Program-made: the position numbers and the translations under genes
The notes under the pieces: model-generated
Told to the model about the DNA's origin: nothing
The model's input: the letters and a program-made list of their open reading frames with translations, nothing else
Databases searched by the model: none
Origin: Rusavskia elegans
Lineage: Eukaryota; Ascomycota; Lecanoromycetes; Teloschistales; Teloschistaceae
NCBI GenBank assembly: GCA_011316305.1
Contig: SAUG01000066.1
Coordinates: forward strand, 1-64,000
DNA: 64,000 nt
Direction of reading: 5' to 3'
In this document: piece by piece, positions 21,951 to 34,444 of the stretch
Numbering within the stretch: the first letter of the stretch is position 1
Layout of the letters: each line of letters starts with the position of its first letter

Positions 21951-23249
21951 TCACTCCACAGAGAAGGTCCTCGTGTATTTTATGATCCTTGCAGAGCTCT
22001 TTTGACTGTCGCTATCTCGCTCTGCATCTTCGTTCCGGTTGACCGATACCACGGTGGAAATGTTGTTTGGTAGCTTGTAATGCTTGCCGGCCGATGCGTT
22101 AGATGCAACTTGCGACTTCTCCCTCTTTCCGTTCGACCTCGCGGAAAGGTTGCTGAGATTATGAGAGCCGTAGCCGTACGCTCCATTCATCCCGCGCCGC
22201 CGCAGATCAGTCCGCAGCATGCCCGACTCGAGACTCTCGAGGAATGGCTTCAGGCACGGGATACACGCTGTGATGATACTCAGGCTCTGCACCGTCTGCG
22301 CGATGAGCACCACTGGCCACATGTTGAACGTCCTGTCGTTTGTACCGGCTGCGCGATTCTGATAGACCAGTTGAGCGATAATTGCCCCCAACACCCTACA
22401 CAGGTTCAGTACTCGTCGTCGTGGCCATACGCAGATACTGACACAACCCGTGATGCGAAGCACAAGAATATGACCACCTTCTTTCTCAGCTTCGTCTGAA
22501 TCTTCCACACGATGATGAGCGGTAGCCCGACGAGTGCAGCTTCAGTGATCAGATTGAAAACCCCATAGGCATTCCAAAAGGCCGTCTAGAGAACCATCAG
22601 CAAGTCACATATAACAACCAAGGCGAGGGTTGCCCATACTCGGTCAATGCATCGATTGCCTGTCACTTGCCAGGGGTTAGGTATGCTACAATGGAACGCA
22701 GCGACAAATTCTGAAGCGAGCGACCATAACAGTGTGAACACGCCGACACCAAGAACCATCCGGACATGCATTTTGATGGGCGTTATGGTTCGGAGCATTT
22801 GGAGGACCGACACTTTGGCCGAGCAGAGATTGACGATGAATAGCAGATTCGAGGCATAATCGAACTATGATGTATTAGACCCAGGATCGCAGTGTGACGC
22901 TTATGAAGAGGCCCACCTTGTCGAATCTATCAAGCTGGGGAGCCGAGAGTGTGTCTGCATGTTTCCCTAGGCCACTGCCAATTTGTAGAGTCACTACGAC
23001 TCCTTGCCCAATACTCAAGCCCTGGAAAAGTTTCAGCAGCTGTTGAAAGTAGGTACTGTGCTGGGCTCTCACAAGAGCAGCAAAGATCAAAAAGTCATCG
23101 CTCGTGAGGCGTCTGGAAATGGCCAATTTGGTAGCGACACGAGCAATGACAGCGCAGACAGTTGCAGCCAGGAGAAACCATGTCATGACACCTACGACTG
23201 GGCCATGATTCGAAGGTGAATCGACTTGTTGAGGCGCTGGAGAGGACAT
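21951..23249 (-). CDS. Pth11-like/rhodopsin-domain integral membrane protein (364 aa, 5 exons)
   Basis: Exons: 23249-23073, 23021-22917, 22864-22640, 22585-22443, 22395-21951; introns are 51, 52, 54 and 47 nt; the total is 1095 nt. The protein shows the fungal rhodopsin-domain layout: residues 14-40 are the first membrane segment (VVGVMTWFLLAATVCAVIARV), then the signature SDDFLIFAAL, GSGLGKH, FDYASNLLFIVNLCSAKVSVL and about seven membrane segments in all. The C-terminal third is a cytosolic tail with Ser and basic residues. Members include Pth11-type receptors and many orphan integral membrane proteins. No CFEM domain is present. Intron 1 is 51 nt and in frame without a stop, so a retained form is possible. 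The start is Met at 23247-23249; a longer frame upstream is less likely. Confidence 0.85.
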
Positions 23250-25845
23250 GGCCGTACTTCTCAAGTGGTCGGAGGCAGGGCGGATGGAGCAACCCAAATG
23301 GCGAAAGGGGCTCTAGATGCCCATATCATCTATGTAGCAGTTGTCGAGGAAGTGTCGGAATCGTTGGGATAGTAGGGACTCGCAGAAATTTGCATGTTGG
23401 TCTGAAGAATCAATTTCGGGTGGTACGTGACACGAGAAGGATCCCGATGGTGCATGTAATAGGATCAGACCTCCCCCTTCTGGGAAATGCCAGGATTAGC
23501 CGTACCTCAAGTCCGCACGACCCCAGCCACCTTGTAATTCTAAGGTAGTGAGCTGGTATTGTAACGGCTCTAATTGTAACAGGTATTCGGCTGCAGGCAG
23601 GGGTCGGAGTGACAGCCAGAAACAGCAGGTGCTTAAAGGTGCATATCCGCCACCAGCCTTCTTTTGATGTGTATCCATTGGTCATATCATCTCGGCCCAG
23701 AATGTGCGATTAAGGACACAATTGCAAGATCAACCCTGCTTTTATATTCGCCAACAAAGCCCACTTACCTTAATATCGTTGGCGACACGAGTGGATAATG
23801 GCGTGTATGCATTCTACTGACTCCCTGCATGGCGGATAAGAACGTGGCTCCCATGAGAACTACAACAGGGTAGTACCAGTGATCTCCAACAGTCACTTGC
23901 CCTTGTTCTGAACCCATCTGGACTTTGATGGCCGGCAGTTCCGGCTAGGTACTCTATTCATGGGATAAGAGCCTTTGGGTCTTGCGAAGTTATTCCAAGC
24001 CACTTTATGGCAGGCTGTTGTCAAATCAAGGTCCGTCTTAGACACATCGAGTGTGTCGTAATGGCATTGTGGACAAGTGGACGAGTGTCCTTGGTGTCTT
24101 GTCAATAAAACAGTACTTTACTTACAAGAGATGACACAGTAACGGCAAGCAAGTGCTTGACTACTTTGGCTTTAGCTAACACCAGGCCATGCCTATAATA
24201 TCTTTCCTTTACCGAAAAGGGGATCCTGGCATTTGTGAAATCGTGTTCTTTGGCCGTCGGCCAAGAATGAAAGTCATAGTGATCAAGCTGCAGTATGTAT
24301 TTCGAAGCACACGGAACCGTCAACGGTATGGTGTCCAGTGGGCATAAGAAAGGCTTTCGGCGGGCTGGATCCATCTCTGGTGGTGGTTCGAATATGGTCC
24401 GCCAGACGAGAGCCGAACGGCAGCGGTAGATGCTGCATGGACGGCGATCCAGCCAGCGCATGGCATTTTGTGGCGGCTGACCAGGAGTGTGGAGCCAAAA
24501 AGCAACCAGTGGCAGCGATGGACATTCTTAGTGACCACAGAAAGGGCGTGTATGCACTCCAGCGTACCACATGTTGTATTGCTTGTCAATGACAGGCCAG
24601 TGCCTTCTGTAGTCTTCTGAAAGACGGAATAGTGAGTGACAGAGATGCATGGAAAGAGCGCGCTACAGCCTCGTACAAGGAGGGATTTTCGATGACCCTG
24701 GAGGTCTCCACCATGTGGAGCATTGTTGCTCCGATACGCTCCGGCAGCACTTGATATGTACAGCTCGTGGCATGCCTCTATACACTTTGGGGGTCGACTG
24801 GAGCAGAGAATTATGTCCGCCAATAACGTGGAGACCGGAGCAGATTGAGTATTGGGCAACGGAGCATAGTGCCTGTGTCAAAGGTAGGGACACCTCCAGC
24901 CGAGAGAAATTTCGGATATGGTGATGATGAAGGCCGATAGCCTTTCGACCACGGACGGATAGCCAGTTGGTGATGTCCCGGTACTCAGACCCAATCAGAG
25001 GAGTCTACAGCTCGAACATCCAGACATGAAGGAATTGCATCCGCGTCCCATTCCCGGAACTATTCCCCACGAGTACCCGTCGTTAAATCTCTGAAGGACT
25101 TGCTTCACGACGAATTACCTATACCAAACCTCCCTTGTACAGAGTAGAGGAACAATAGTCCGTGTGCTTGGAGAAAAATAAAAATTTTAAAGATTGCAGC
25201 AGAGAAGAACGACCGTGGGGGTTACGTTAGTGTTTTGCTATGCCAACCAGGACCTAGCTTTAGTTGGACCAAATCGAGTAGTCGACTATTCGACTTCCAT
25301 CGTCGTCCTCTACGGTTCCTGTTGCCCGACCCAAGTCTTTCCAAAATGCCCTTTGACAATTTACTCGAGCGGATGACCTAGCTACCACGGTGGCATTGAT
25401 TAGAACTTTGGGGATTGAAAGTTATGAGATGCTCTCGAAAAGACCGTCAGGAAATGAATAAGTGGGTAACCACCCACGAATAATTTATACTGGAACTTTT
25501 AATGATTTTACATCACCATGTCCTCATGCTTATATCCATGTCCCTATACTTTCCCCTCTTCCTCAATAGAACTGAACCCCCTTCTTGCTAACATACAAAA
25601 TGCCCCCGGGTAATAAGGTAGTCCGCCAACGTCCATCGTAGACCTAGAACATAATTCTAGACCATAATCCGAGATCACATCTCCCCGACCATGTCTCGTC
25701 ATAATTTCCTGAAGTTTTATGAAACCTCCATTTCCCATGCCTTTGTTCCCTGCAATCGAGCACATTGAGTAGCAAGCATACAGTATCATCTTCACCCTCA
25801 CCATACAGTAGCAAAAAGCCGTCCGGTTTGTAAAGAAGAAGGGAC
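23250..25845. other. 2.6-kb stretch without a resolved gene
   Basis: Promoter of the Pth11-like gene plus unassigned DNA. On the minus strand a frame of about 160 codons (about 24770 to 24283) is interrupted by a single TGA at 24586-24588. Another stretch near 23800-23920 reads like a membrane segment (WYYPVVVLMGATFL). They may be remains of a decayed gene or chance. Confidence 0.35.
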
Positions 25846-27853
25846 TCAGAGTGCATGACCGACAGCCTCACCAGCACCCTCACCAACCTTAAGCCTCCAA
25901 GCGCAATAACGCTGCCACGTCTCACTCCAGACCATGTATCTCACACTCTGATACGCCGCATCGAATACATCGCCATCGAATTCCGCAGGCACCTCGACGT
26001 CTCCAAGGGGATCGTATTCGATCGTTCCATTGTTGGAGATATGAGATTCGGATAATTCGCCAAATCCGGTGGCGTGGATGATATTTTCATTGCTCTCGTT
26101 GTGACTCTTGTATCTTTGGCCGAGGTTTAGCTTTCCGAGCGAACGCAAGGGGATGGAGACGAAGTTTTGGTTGTTGCCGGGGGAGATCATGCCGACGGGT
26201 GTCAGATCTGGGCGAATGGGATCGTCCCATGGGGTGGCGCTTGAGGTTGTGGGGCTGAGGGAGGAGGTACGTCGTGAGGTCTTGCAACTGGCGATCAGAG
26301 CGGTGGCGGGACCGAAGATGTATTGGAGACGGTTGTAGATGGGGGATTCGATATTGATAGGGTAAGAGGCAGTGTCGGTATGGACGAGGGTGACGAAGAT
26401 AACCAGTGCTTTCCGGAACATTGCGTTGCGGGCACGGCGGAAGTCGGCACCGCAATTGCAGGCTGTGTTGAAAGCTTTTTGACATGCGAGGCGGAAGGCT
26501 AGGACTTGGGTCAGGAAGATGATGTTTTCGCCGTTGAGTTCCTGGCAGGAGGAGTAGATTTGGAGACTCTCGTGGTTGCCGGCCAGACATTCGTCGAGGG
26601 TCTTCATTGGGTACATTTTTCCTTTGTTCTTGGATGTGATTGAGTCCGTTGCTACGGAGCTACCGAGGGCGAATGAGTCGTGGGAGGACTCAAGGCGTTT
26701 CTGGTCGAAGTTGGCGAGAGCTTGACGAATCTCGCGAGCAGCGCGTTTGTGCTTGAGGATTTGATAGATAGGGAAAGCGACGGTGACGATTTCCATGGCT
26801 AACATACCGGGAGCAAGCCTGGATGACCAAGAGTTAACAGGTTCTCCGGAGGCTAATTACTTCACAGACTCTTACCACATGGATGGGAGCCAGTACTTGT
26901 TGACCGAGGCAAATTTGTCCGTAGTGACTGCTGCGAACCATAATGGAGTTCCTGGGAGGCTTTGAAGATCAGTATGGGGGAATGTCAGGATCAGAGAGTT
27001 GCTTACCCTGCGACAATGGCGATGATAGTCTGTAGTCGCCAATGGTAGATGTCATGGATCATGCGGATCTTCCAGAGTAAATATGGACCAAACAAGTAGT
27101 TCCACAGAAATTGCCAGACAACGGACGGAGTCCTAGAGTACATCGTGAGTATGCGAATAAGGTGGTCCAATTTGGATTGCTCACCACTCCCATCCACGGC
27201 GGCATAAGCCAGGGGTGGTATGGTGTTCAACGATACCGTAGCTGCTGAATTTGCGAGAGATGTTGTAGATCACCATTGATACCGTGAACTGAGGACTGTC
27301 AGCATGGCAAAAGATTTGTCAACGAAAGGGGTAGTACCTGAACGATGATCCCGAACAGAACGAACCCCTCATACTTGCCCTGACTGCTGATACTTCGATA
27401 CCAGATCTTCAATCGCCAGAACCAGTAACTCGGTGTCCCCATGCCGCGTCCGCGAGGCGGTAAAAGAGGCTTAAAGACTGGACGGTGAGATTTGCTCATT
27501 TCGGTCTGTTCACGGCTGACGATGATGAGCTGCTGGTTCTGAGCTTGCCACAAGCCAATACCAATTGGCAAGTACAAGCTCATGGACCAGAATTCAACGT
27601 TGCAAGGCCAGCGTCCGTTCATTGTGTAAACGGAGAAGTCCATGAAGCAGAAGACGTGGATTACCAGGACCGACAGAAGCATGAGGCCGACCTTTCTCAT
27701 TTTGACAATGGGGTGGTGACGCTGGAACCAGAGATAGATGCATGCAGCGTACAAAAGGACCGTGTAGACAACAATGAAGGCAAGGAGAGAAACGCCATAT
27801 CCATCCAAGTTTGTGGCTCCAAAGTTGAAGCCCCCGGGGTTGGCGTATACCAT
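25846..27853 (-). CDS. membrane-anchored RGS protein (600 aa, 5 exons)
   Basis: Exons: 27853-27338, 27288-27185, 27132-27007, 26959-26876, 26818-25846; introns of 47-57 nt; the total is 1803 nt. The N-terminal half has several membrane segments (for example GVSLLAFIVVYTVLLYAACIY and LLSVLVIHVFCFMDF), as in the fungal RGS proteins with a 7TM-like N-terminus. An RGS domain follows at about 330-450: MKTLDECLAGNHESLQIYSS, then FLTQVLAFRLACQKAF and the end near PINIESPIYNRLQYIF. RGS domains speed GTP hydrolysis by G-alpha subunits. The C-terminal part is Ser/Thr-rich. The partner G-alpha is unknown. Its minus-strand neighbour 2.6 kb away is a Pth11-like receptor. Confidence 0.85.
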
Positions 27854-29996
27854 GATTACGAGGATGATAGAAACCTCACTGGATGAGGTTTGAAAAGTCT
27901 CGTTCAGGACAGAAATAGATGAGTCGGTATTGGCAAATTACTCGTCCAAGGAGAGTACTCGGAAGTTACGTCCACGAAGCTCACGGACTTTAGACGAGTA
28001 GAATAGAAGGAGCAAGAGTAGACTGAATGTTCAAGCAACGGATGAAGCTCTGGAGGTTTGGTGTTGAGCGTGACTTGGGGTGAGGGCCAAAGCTCCACAC
28101 CCCTCCAGCAGAGTCGACAGTTGCAGGGAAGGATGTGTTGATTTGTTTGCAGACTAAACGGTTCCCCTTATCGAAGATCACCAATTGGTCAATTTAGCGG
28201 TCAACACCGCTGGAGATTCAAGGTACTCTTGAGAGGGAGGAAAGAAGTCAAGTGTTAGCTGCTAGTAATTCTGGATGACTGACGTGCCTAGCCGGCAGAA
28301 GAAAGCCAGTGAAGGAACACATGAAGGAGATGCGGGAAGTATCGGACCGAGTAAAGACCTGTTCAGTCTCTTACTGTTCCGGTCTTAGCCATCGGCGAGC
28401 AACCGAGACATGATCAAAAAGATAGCGGACGCTGGGATGGCTTGCGAGTGTGCAAGGACAGGCAGAGTCGGCCATTACCCAGGATGAGATTGCACTTGGC
28501 CCAAAATTCCCTGCCCACTGACCAGCGAACTTCCACCTCCGCTGCCAGATTGCAGCTCGAACGAATGATGGTCTGCTCGACCTTTGGTGACCTTTGCCGA
28601 CGAACGCGAATTCATCGAAGCGGTCATTCTCCCCAAATCTGGGAGTGTGCATTTGGTAACAAAGTGACGGTGGCGTCGGACGCTCATAGATACCATGCCA
28701 CCTAATTGCCCGGCTGGCACGACAACGCTGTCAGAGAGGAGGAGGTGAAGCAATCTTAACAGATTCCCCACGGGATTGGCGATCTATCTAGATGCCGTGA
28801 CTTGCTCGAGGCTGGTTGTTCCTGACAGCGACCGGCTGCTGGTGATATGATAACCAGGCTATGGCAGATTTTAAGACATGTTAGTACATGCTTAGAAGGC
28901 CAAAAAAAAATCACCGAGCAGTAGTCCTGAGATTTTCGAGATTGATCTTCATTAGACAATTAAGGGAAAATACAAACGCATATCTTCACGTTACCGGGTA
29001 AGGTAGCACACTGTTAGCTGTTCTATGTCCACAACCTACCTTGATCTCGATGCCTCGTGAACACGTCACAAAATACAATCAGTGACTGATGACTTTGGGG
29101 CAGTCATCTATCAGATCAGCATCCCACTAAAACGGAGGCTACCGTGATACTTCCCTGATGCCCGTCCGTGGTATCGCCGGATATACAAACAATAAGAATT
29201 TCTGGTGGAACAAGGCGGATAGAAATAGAAGTGTCTACGGTGAAAGATCACTCCACTTTCACCGCATTTTATGCTTCGTTGGTGGTTTTCCTACCCAGAA
29301 GCGAGACGGTCGAGGTCCACAATGACAGCAAAGCGGATCCCCGAACGACTGGTGCCGTGTTGGCAACCATGTAAGATGGCAAAAGGCCCATGATGTGTGC
29401 AAGCCTGATTGATAACCAGAAGAGAACTTCATGGAAGATCCTGACCATAGCTCTTGGTCTATGAACCTGCGCCTCCCTAATGGTTGGGTAAGACCTGGAT
29501 GTCCGCATGATGATGTGGCCACATGCTGACAGCCTACGTAAGGTCATATTCTACGATAGAGACCCGCTATCAGGTGAGATAATCGTGCCAATGGTAGTCC
29601 ATTTGTAGTCCGGATACACGTTCCTTCCTCTGTCGCTGCAAATCTAAGACGCGGTTCTTTCTGAGACTCTTGGAGCCTACGCTGACAAATGGGAATTCGT
29701 GCGATCACAGAGGAAATGCAGAGCTGATAGCATAGCCGCCAGAAGGAGTCTCGGAGGCCCAAAGGAGTCTCGGAGGGAATTAGAGTTCCCCCCACCATGA
29801 GAAGCTAAAATCCGAACAAAAGCCGTGTTCTAGACCGGCACGATGATAAGTTCACACAACAGCTAGCCAGCTTATGAATCCACGACAGTTGATGAATCTA
29901 TGACGTCTCGTCTTGGCTTGTGAACGTAAAAGAAAATCAGTCGAAGCATTGAAGAACAGCCCACCGTCAGTCGATACCATCAAATCCACCATTGGC
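27854..29996. promoter_or_regulatory. 2.1-kb divergent intergenic region (RGS and ADH promoters)
   Basis: The RGS gene and the alcohol dehydrogenase gene are transcribed away from each other across this space. I see no supported gene in it. A 14-bp motif (AGGAGTCTCGGAGG) is duplicated at about 29743-29776. Confidence 0.45.
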
Positions 29997-31250
29997 ATGG
30001 CTCCGACACTCCCAAAGACCTACAAGGCCGCCATCTTCAAGAAAGCGAATGATAAGCTCACTATCGAAGATGTTGACCTCAAGCAACCCGACCAAGGGCA
30101 AGTCCTTATCAAGGTGCTCGCCACAGGCGTTTGTCATTCCGACAAAATGGTCCAGTCTGGTGCTTTCGGAAGTCCATAGTAAGTCGTCTGCTCGGTCATA
30201 TTCTGTTTTGGTAGATGCTGACTCTCGATGGGTCGCAGTCCCGTTGTTCCTGGCCACGAGATGATCGGGACAGTGGTTGCTATCGCTGCAGGTGAGAAGA
30301 AATGGAAGGTTGGCGATCGAGTTGGTGGACCGTGGCATGGAGGGCACGATGGTATTGTCTTGAGACATTTGAATGGCTCTTAGGTTGACTGATTGCGCTG
30401 GCAGGTATATGCAAGGCGTGTAATCGCGGGTTGTTCCAGATGTGCGAAAACGGTACCGTCAATGGCGTTTTCCGAGACGGCGGTTGTACGCAGACCCCCT
30501 TAAACACGTCTTTGCTGTCGGCGAGTAGTGCTGAACAACCTGCAGATGCCGAGTATTGTATTCTTCGATCCGAAGCGACCGTCTCTGTGCCGTCCGATGT
30601 CGATCCGGCCACATTCTGCCCTCTCCTTTGTGCAGGCGTGACAGTGTTCAACTCGATGCGCCAACAGCACGTACCCCCCGGAGAAACTGTTGCTATCCAA
30701 GGCCTTGGCGGCCTTGGTCACTTGGCTGTCCAGTATGCATCAAAGATGGGGTACCGAGTGATCGCCTTATCCAGCAGTGGTGCGAAAGAGCAATTCGCGA
30801 AAGATCTTGGTGCAAGCCATTACATCGACGGCAGCAAGGAAGACCAGGCAGAGGCATTGCAAAAGCTCGGCGGAGCGTCATTGATCGTGTCGACGGCCCC
30901 AAGTCCTGAGACTATCGGCAGACTGGTCGGTGGGCTGGGCATGCTGGGTAAATTGTTGATCTTGGCCCGTATGTAAATTCCAGCTTCTGTTCCTCGAGAG
31001 CTCTCTTGCTGACATAGTTTTAGCCTGTGGAGAGGTCACCGTCAACACCATCCCCATGCTCATGAAAGGGCTGAGTGTCACCAGCTGGCCGTCGGGTCAC
31101 GCTATGGATAGCGAGGAAGCCATCAGCTTCGCGCGCCTGCACAACATCAACTGCATGATCGAGAAGTTCCCACTGGAGAAGGCGAATGAAGCCTACGAGC
31201 ACATGCTCAATGGCAAGGCAAGATTTCGAGCGGTGATCACGATGGAATAA
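29997..31250 (+). CDS. zinc-dependent alcohol dehydrogenase, MDR superfamily (340 aa, 5 exons)
   Basis: Exons: 29997-30178, 30239-30351, 30405-30482, 30546-30968, 31024-31250; the total is 1023 nt. Catalytic zinc ligands appear as GVCHSD (Cys46, His47) and PGHE (His67, Glu68). In the structural-zinc lobe the first Cys is replaced by Asp98 (GGHDGICKACNRGLFQMC; Cys101, 104, 112), as in many fungal members. The NAD(P)-binding motif is GLGGLGHLA. It should oxidise alcohols or reduce aldehydes in the cytosol. Intron 3 (63 nt, donor GTTGTA) is in frame and stop-free; splicing restores the usual spacing, giving RDGDAEYC. An unspliced form would add 21 residues. Confidence 0.88.
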
Positions 31251-31527
31251 CGAATGCGGAAAGAAGGGAATGGAAGGCAGCTTGAGCAAATCCAACAAGG
31301 TGCACACCCAAGAAATCGTTTCGGGACACGCCAAGACGTTAGCGTGGTATCATAACGAAGCATCTTCTGCATGACAGTTCCTTTTTGATCTCGGTATCTG
31401 ATGCTCATGATCGCTTGGTACACTTTCCCCCATCAAACAGCAACATACCACCATAACCGGAACAATCCACTCTTCCCCCAACCCACCACCACCTCCACCT
31501 TCACCACCTTCAACCCACCTGCACACC

Positions 31528-31956
31528 ATGTTCACCCCCCAAGACCGCATCCTCATCCCCCCCTCCCCCCCCTCTCCCCTCCCCACCCACCTCCTTACAA
31601 CCCTAACCTCCGCCCTCCTCTCCGCCTCCGCAATCCCCCACATCCAATCAACCCTCAACACCACCTCCCAATCCCACAACTGGCCCGACGCCATCCGCCA
31701 ACGCGCCAAACAGCTCATCAGTACCGGCCAAGCGACAAGTTCGCAAGCGGTGGTGGAAATGCTGGTCAAGGAGGCGAGGGAGGGTAGGAAGGGGATGCCA
31801 GGGGGCCTTGCGCGGAAGAAAGGAGGACAACAAGATGGTGCGAATGGGAGTGGTGAGCAGGCTATCGACGTACGGTTTCCGGAGGAAGCGATCAAGGCGG
31901 GGAAAGAGGTTGTTAGGAAGGCGTTGGAGGGGATTGTGGAGGTTGGGAGGAGCTGA
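31528..31956 (+). CDS. small hypothetical protein (142 aa)
   Basis: Single exon, ATG 31528 to TGA. The N-terminus is Pro/Ser/Thr-rich (ILIPPSPPSPLPTHLL); the rest is helical and charged (WPDAIRQRAKQLISTG, then AVVEMLVKEAREG and AIKAGKEVVRKALEGIVE). I recognise no family. The sense strand is C-rich in the first third and G-rich in the last two thirds, a codon-use switch also seen at 57.2-57.8 kb. There is no signal peptide. It is likely a real conserved fungal small protein. Confidence 0.6.
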   Translation: MFTPQDRILIPPSPPSPLPTHLLTTLTSALLSASAIPHIQSTLNTTSQSHNWPDAIRQRAKQLISTGQATSSQAVVEMLVKEAREGRKGMPGGLARKKGGQQDGANGSGEQAIDVRFPEEAIKAGKEVVRKALEGIVEVGRS

Positions 31957-32602
31957 GCGATTCGATATACGATAATGGCTCGACGGTTGGGAAAAGATGG
32001 ACACCAATCGTGTTCGCAGTGGCATAAGGGGTGGTTGGGGGAGATGTGGAGGACGAGAAAGAGGGAGATTCTGAGGATGATGATGGATTGGGAAGGAACA
32101 TTGCGATGACGTGAAAGAATAAGATGGATTCAAGGACGTTTGTCCGACCCTTCCCACCGTCGGGAGGTGGCTTCTTGCTCTCGGCTTGTGCGGGCAGCTG
32201 GGTATGGTACTCCAGGAAGAGACGAACTTTTGATGACGGAAAATGGCCCCAAGACCATTGAAGAAGTGACGACTCGACTTCGCCAACCCATCTCTAGCCA
32301 CTGGGGGTTGGGAAAAGAAAATTGGTCAGCTGGAAAGGTCGACCACACGAAAATCAAGCTGTTGACTGTCCAGAGACGTCTGTGTGCAGAAGCAGCATTG
32401 TTGGATCTAAGCAGCATTGTTGGATCTAAGCAGCACTCATTGTACTATCTACAGTCTTTGAGATCTATCCAAATTGCATGACATCTCATGACGATGATGA
32501 ACCACCCAACCCACCATACCAACCCTCCATAGATCTAGCTCCCTTTCACCAAAACGACAAATAACACTTAGACGATGCTTTCGGTACGGCGCAAGTGCCC
32601 GC
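31957..32602. other. intergenic between convergent genes
   Basis: 3' UTR space for the 142-aa gene and the MFS gene. It contains the tandem duplication at 32391-32428. No gene is supported. Confidence 0.5.
32391..32428. repeat. 19-bp tandem duplication
   Basis: The unit AGCAGCATTGTTGGATCTA occurs twice head to tail and a third partial copy (AGCAGCA) follows. Confidence 0.9.
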
Positions 32603-34444
32603 TCAGTTCTTGAAATCGCCCCCCTGGTGCGTGACGTTAATGCCGTCCTTGCCATCGTATGTCTTCTCGAGCTCAGAATCCGAGTCGGTTTCAAGCTTCC
32701 TTGGCCCTGGCTTCCTGCATTTGGTGACCCCAAAGCGCTCGTTGAGGAACACTTCATCCATGTCCTCCAAGCTGCGCCTCGCGGTTTCCGGGTAGAAGAA
32801 GTAGGTGATGGGTACAAAAGCGGCGTTGAACACGGCCCAGATGATGTACAGTTTGGGACCGAGGTTTTTGATGGCGTCAGGAGTGAAAAAGACGATGGCG
32901 AAGTTGGAGAGCCAGTGGGAGCCGACACCGATGGCGACACCTTTGTTGCGAGTTCGGAGCGGCATGATTTCAGAGGCGTACATCCAGGAGACGGGCAGGA
33001 TACCCCAGGAGAAGATGTCGAAGAAGAGGAAGCAGAAGGCGACAAAGACCCATTGTGACTGTACCGTGGTCAGTAGGCGGCTCATGAGGCGAAGGGGGAA
33101 AAGGTAGTGAAGCTTACAGCAAGCGTATTGACCTCGAGCATGATGACAATCATTACCATGCAGAATGAACAGCCGGCCGCACTCAGTATCATGACTGTTC
33201 GACGTCCGGCCCTTTCAATGAAGAAGTATGGCAGCCAGGAGACTAAGAAGTACTGGACACCCAATACACCAGAGATGATGAGCGATAACTGCGTGGAAAG
33301 GCCGATGTTGCGTTCGAAGGTGATGGGAAGGAAGTACGCAAGCGAATTGATGCCAGACCATTGGTTGAACCTAGTCGAGCGGGTTAGTGGAATTACTGAG
33401 AGAGTCAGGAGGACGCATACATGTACGGACCGGCACCGAGGAGCACGCGACTGATGTTGCGATTAGGGCCCTCGGTGAAGACTTCGGACCAGGATGCTTC
33501 ACCCAGTTCGCGTTCTCTTTGGACCGAGGCCATGACCATGTCTCGCTCGCGAATGATTTTGGGATCGTTGACGGTAGCATGCTTGCTCTCGAGCGCGGCG
33601 AAAACGACGGTCGCCTCTTCGACACGATCGTGTTGCATAAGCCAACGAGGAGACTCGGGCAAGAAAGGCAGTCCGACCAGGATGATGACCAAGAAGAAGC
33701 CTTGGAAGGCGATGGGCCAGCGCCACGCGAAGGACGATGGATCGGCCTGTTGGCTAGCCAAACCCATGAAGGTGCTGAGAGGATGACCAAGGGCGATCAA
33801 GGCGCTTTGGATGACCAGCATAGCCTGTTCCAGATCAGTGTGTGCTGGAGTAGAACAGATTGGGCCAGCCTTACCCCACGATTCTGACTCTTGAAGCTCT
33901 CGGCTTGCCAAATGGGAACATTGACCGTGTTGATGCCGTTTCCAATGCCAGTGAGGACACGGGAGATGGTCATCTGGATCTTCTCGGTGGCAGATGTTTG
34001 AAGGATGGTGCCAACTACCATGATCCAGCTTCCCCACGCAATACTGCCCTTACGCCCCCACCGATCGGCCGTAATGAAAGCGACGATTGCTCCAAAGAAG
34101 CAGCCCAAGTCGTAGAATGAGGCGATGATGCCCTCGAGGATGGAGTCTGGATTGTCGAATTCATCTCGGAAAGTTGGAAGGCCGATGACGGCGCCCAAGA
34201 CTCCTTGATCATAACCGAACAGCTGGAAGAAAGACACATTAGAACGAGCTGGGGGAGGTTGAAGTGGAGTAGAGGAAGCCTGGTAAATTTTTTCTTGCAT
34301 AATCCAATTCGCGGAGAGTCGATGAAGAGTATGTCAAGCAACCAATGGGAGACAACATCTCAGACTCACCAGGAAAGCTATACCACAGATGGCAGCAATG
34401 GAACCTCTCAGAGCAGACCCGGTCACGGTCTTCTTCCACACCAT
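32603..34444 (-). CDS. MFS sugar porter (511 aa, 5 exons)
   Basis: Exons: 34444-34370, 34222-33875, 33824-33421, 33370-33118, 33058-32603; introns of 147, 50, 50 and 59 nt; the total is 1536 nt. Sugar-porter signatures are clear: LFGYDQGVLG, DRWGRKG (78-84), PESPRWL (197-203), NQWSGIN, ERAGRR and PETARRSLEDMDEVF near the C-terminus. Twelve membrane segments are expected, with a plasma-membrane location. The substrate may be a hexose, pentose or related sugar; the motifs do not decide it. The length fits the family. The start is the Met before KKTVTGSALRG, which precedes the first membrane segment. Confidence 0.92.

Noticed and set aside
31648..32301. 217-codon minus ORF overlapping the 142-aa gene
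   Set aside because: Pro/Ser/Leu-rich antisense frame of a biased coding region; no domain.
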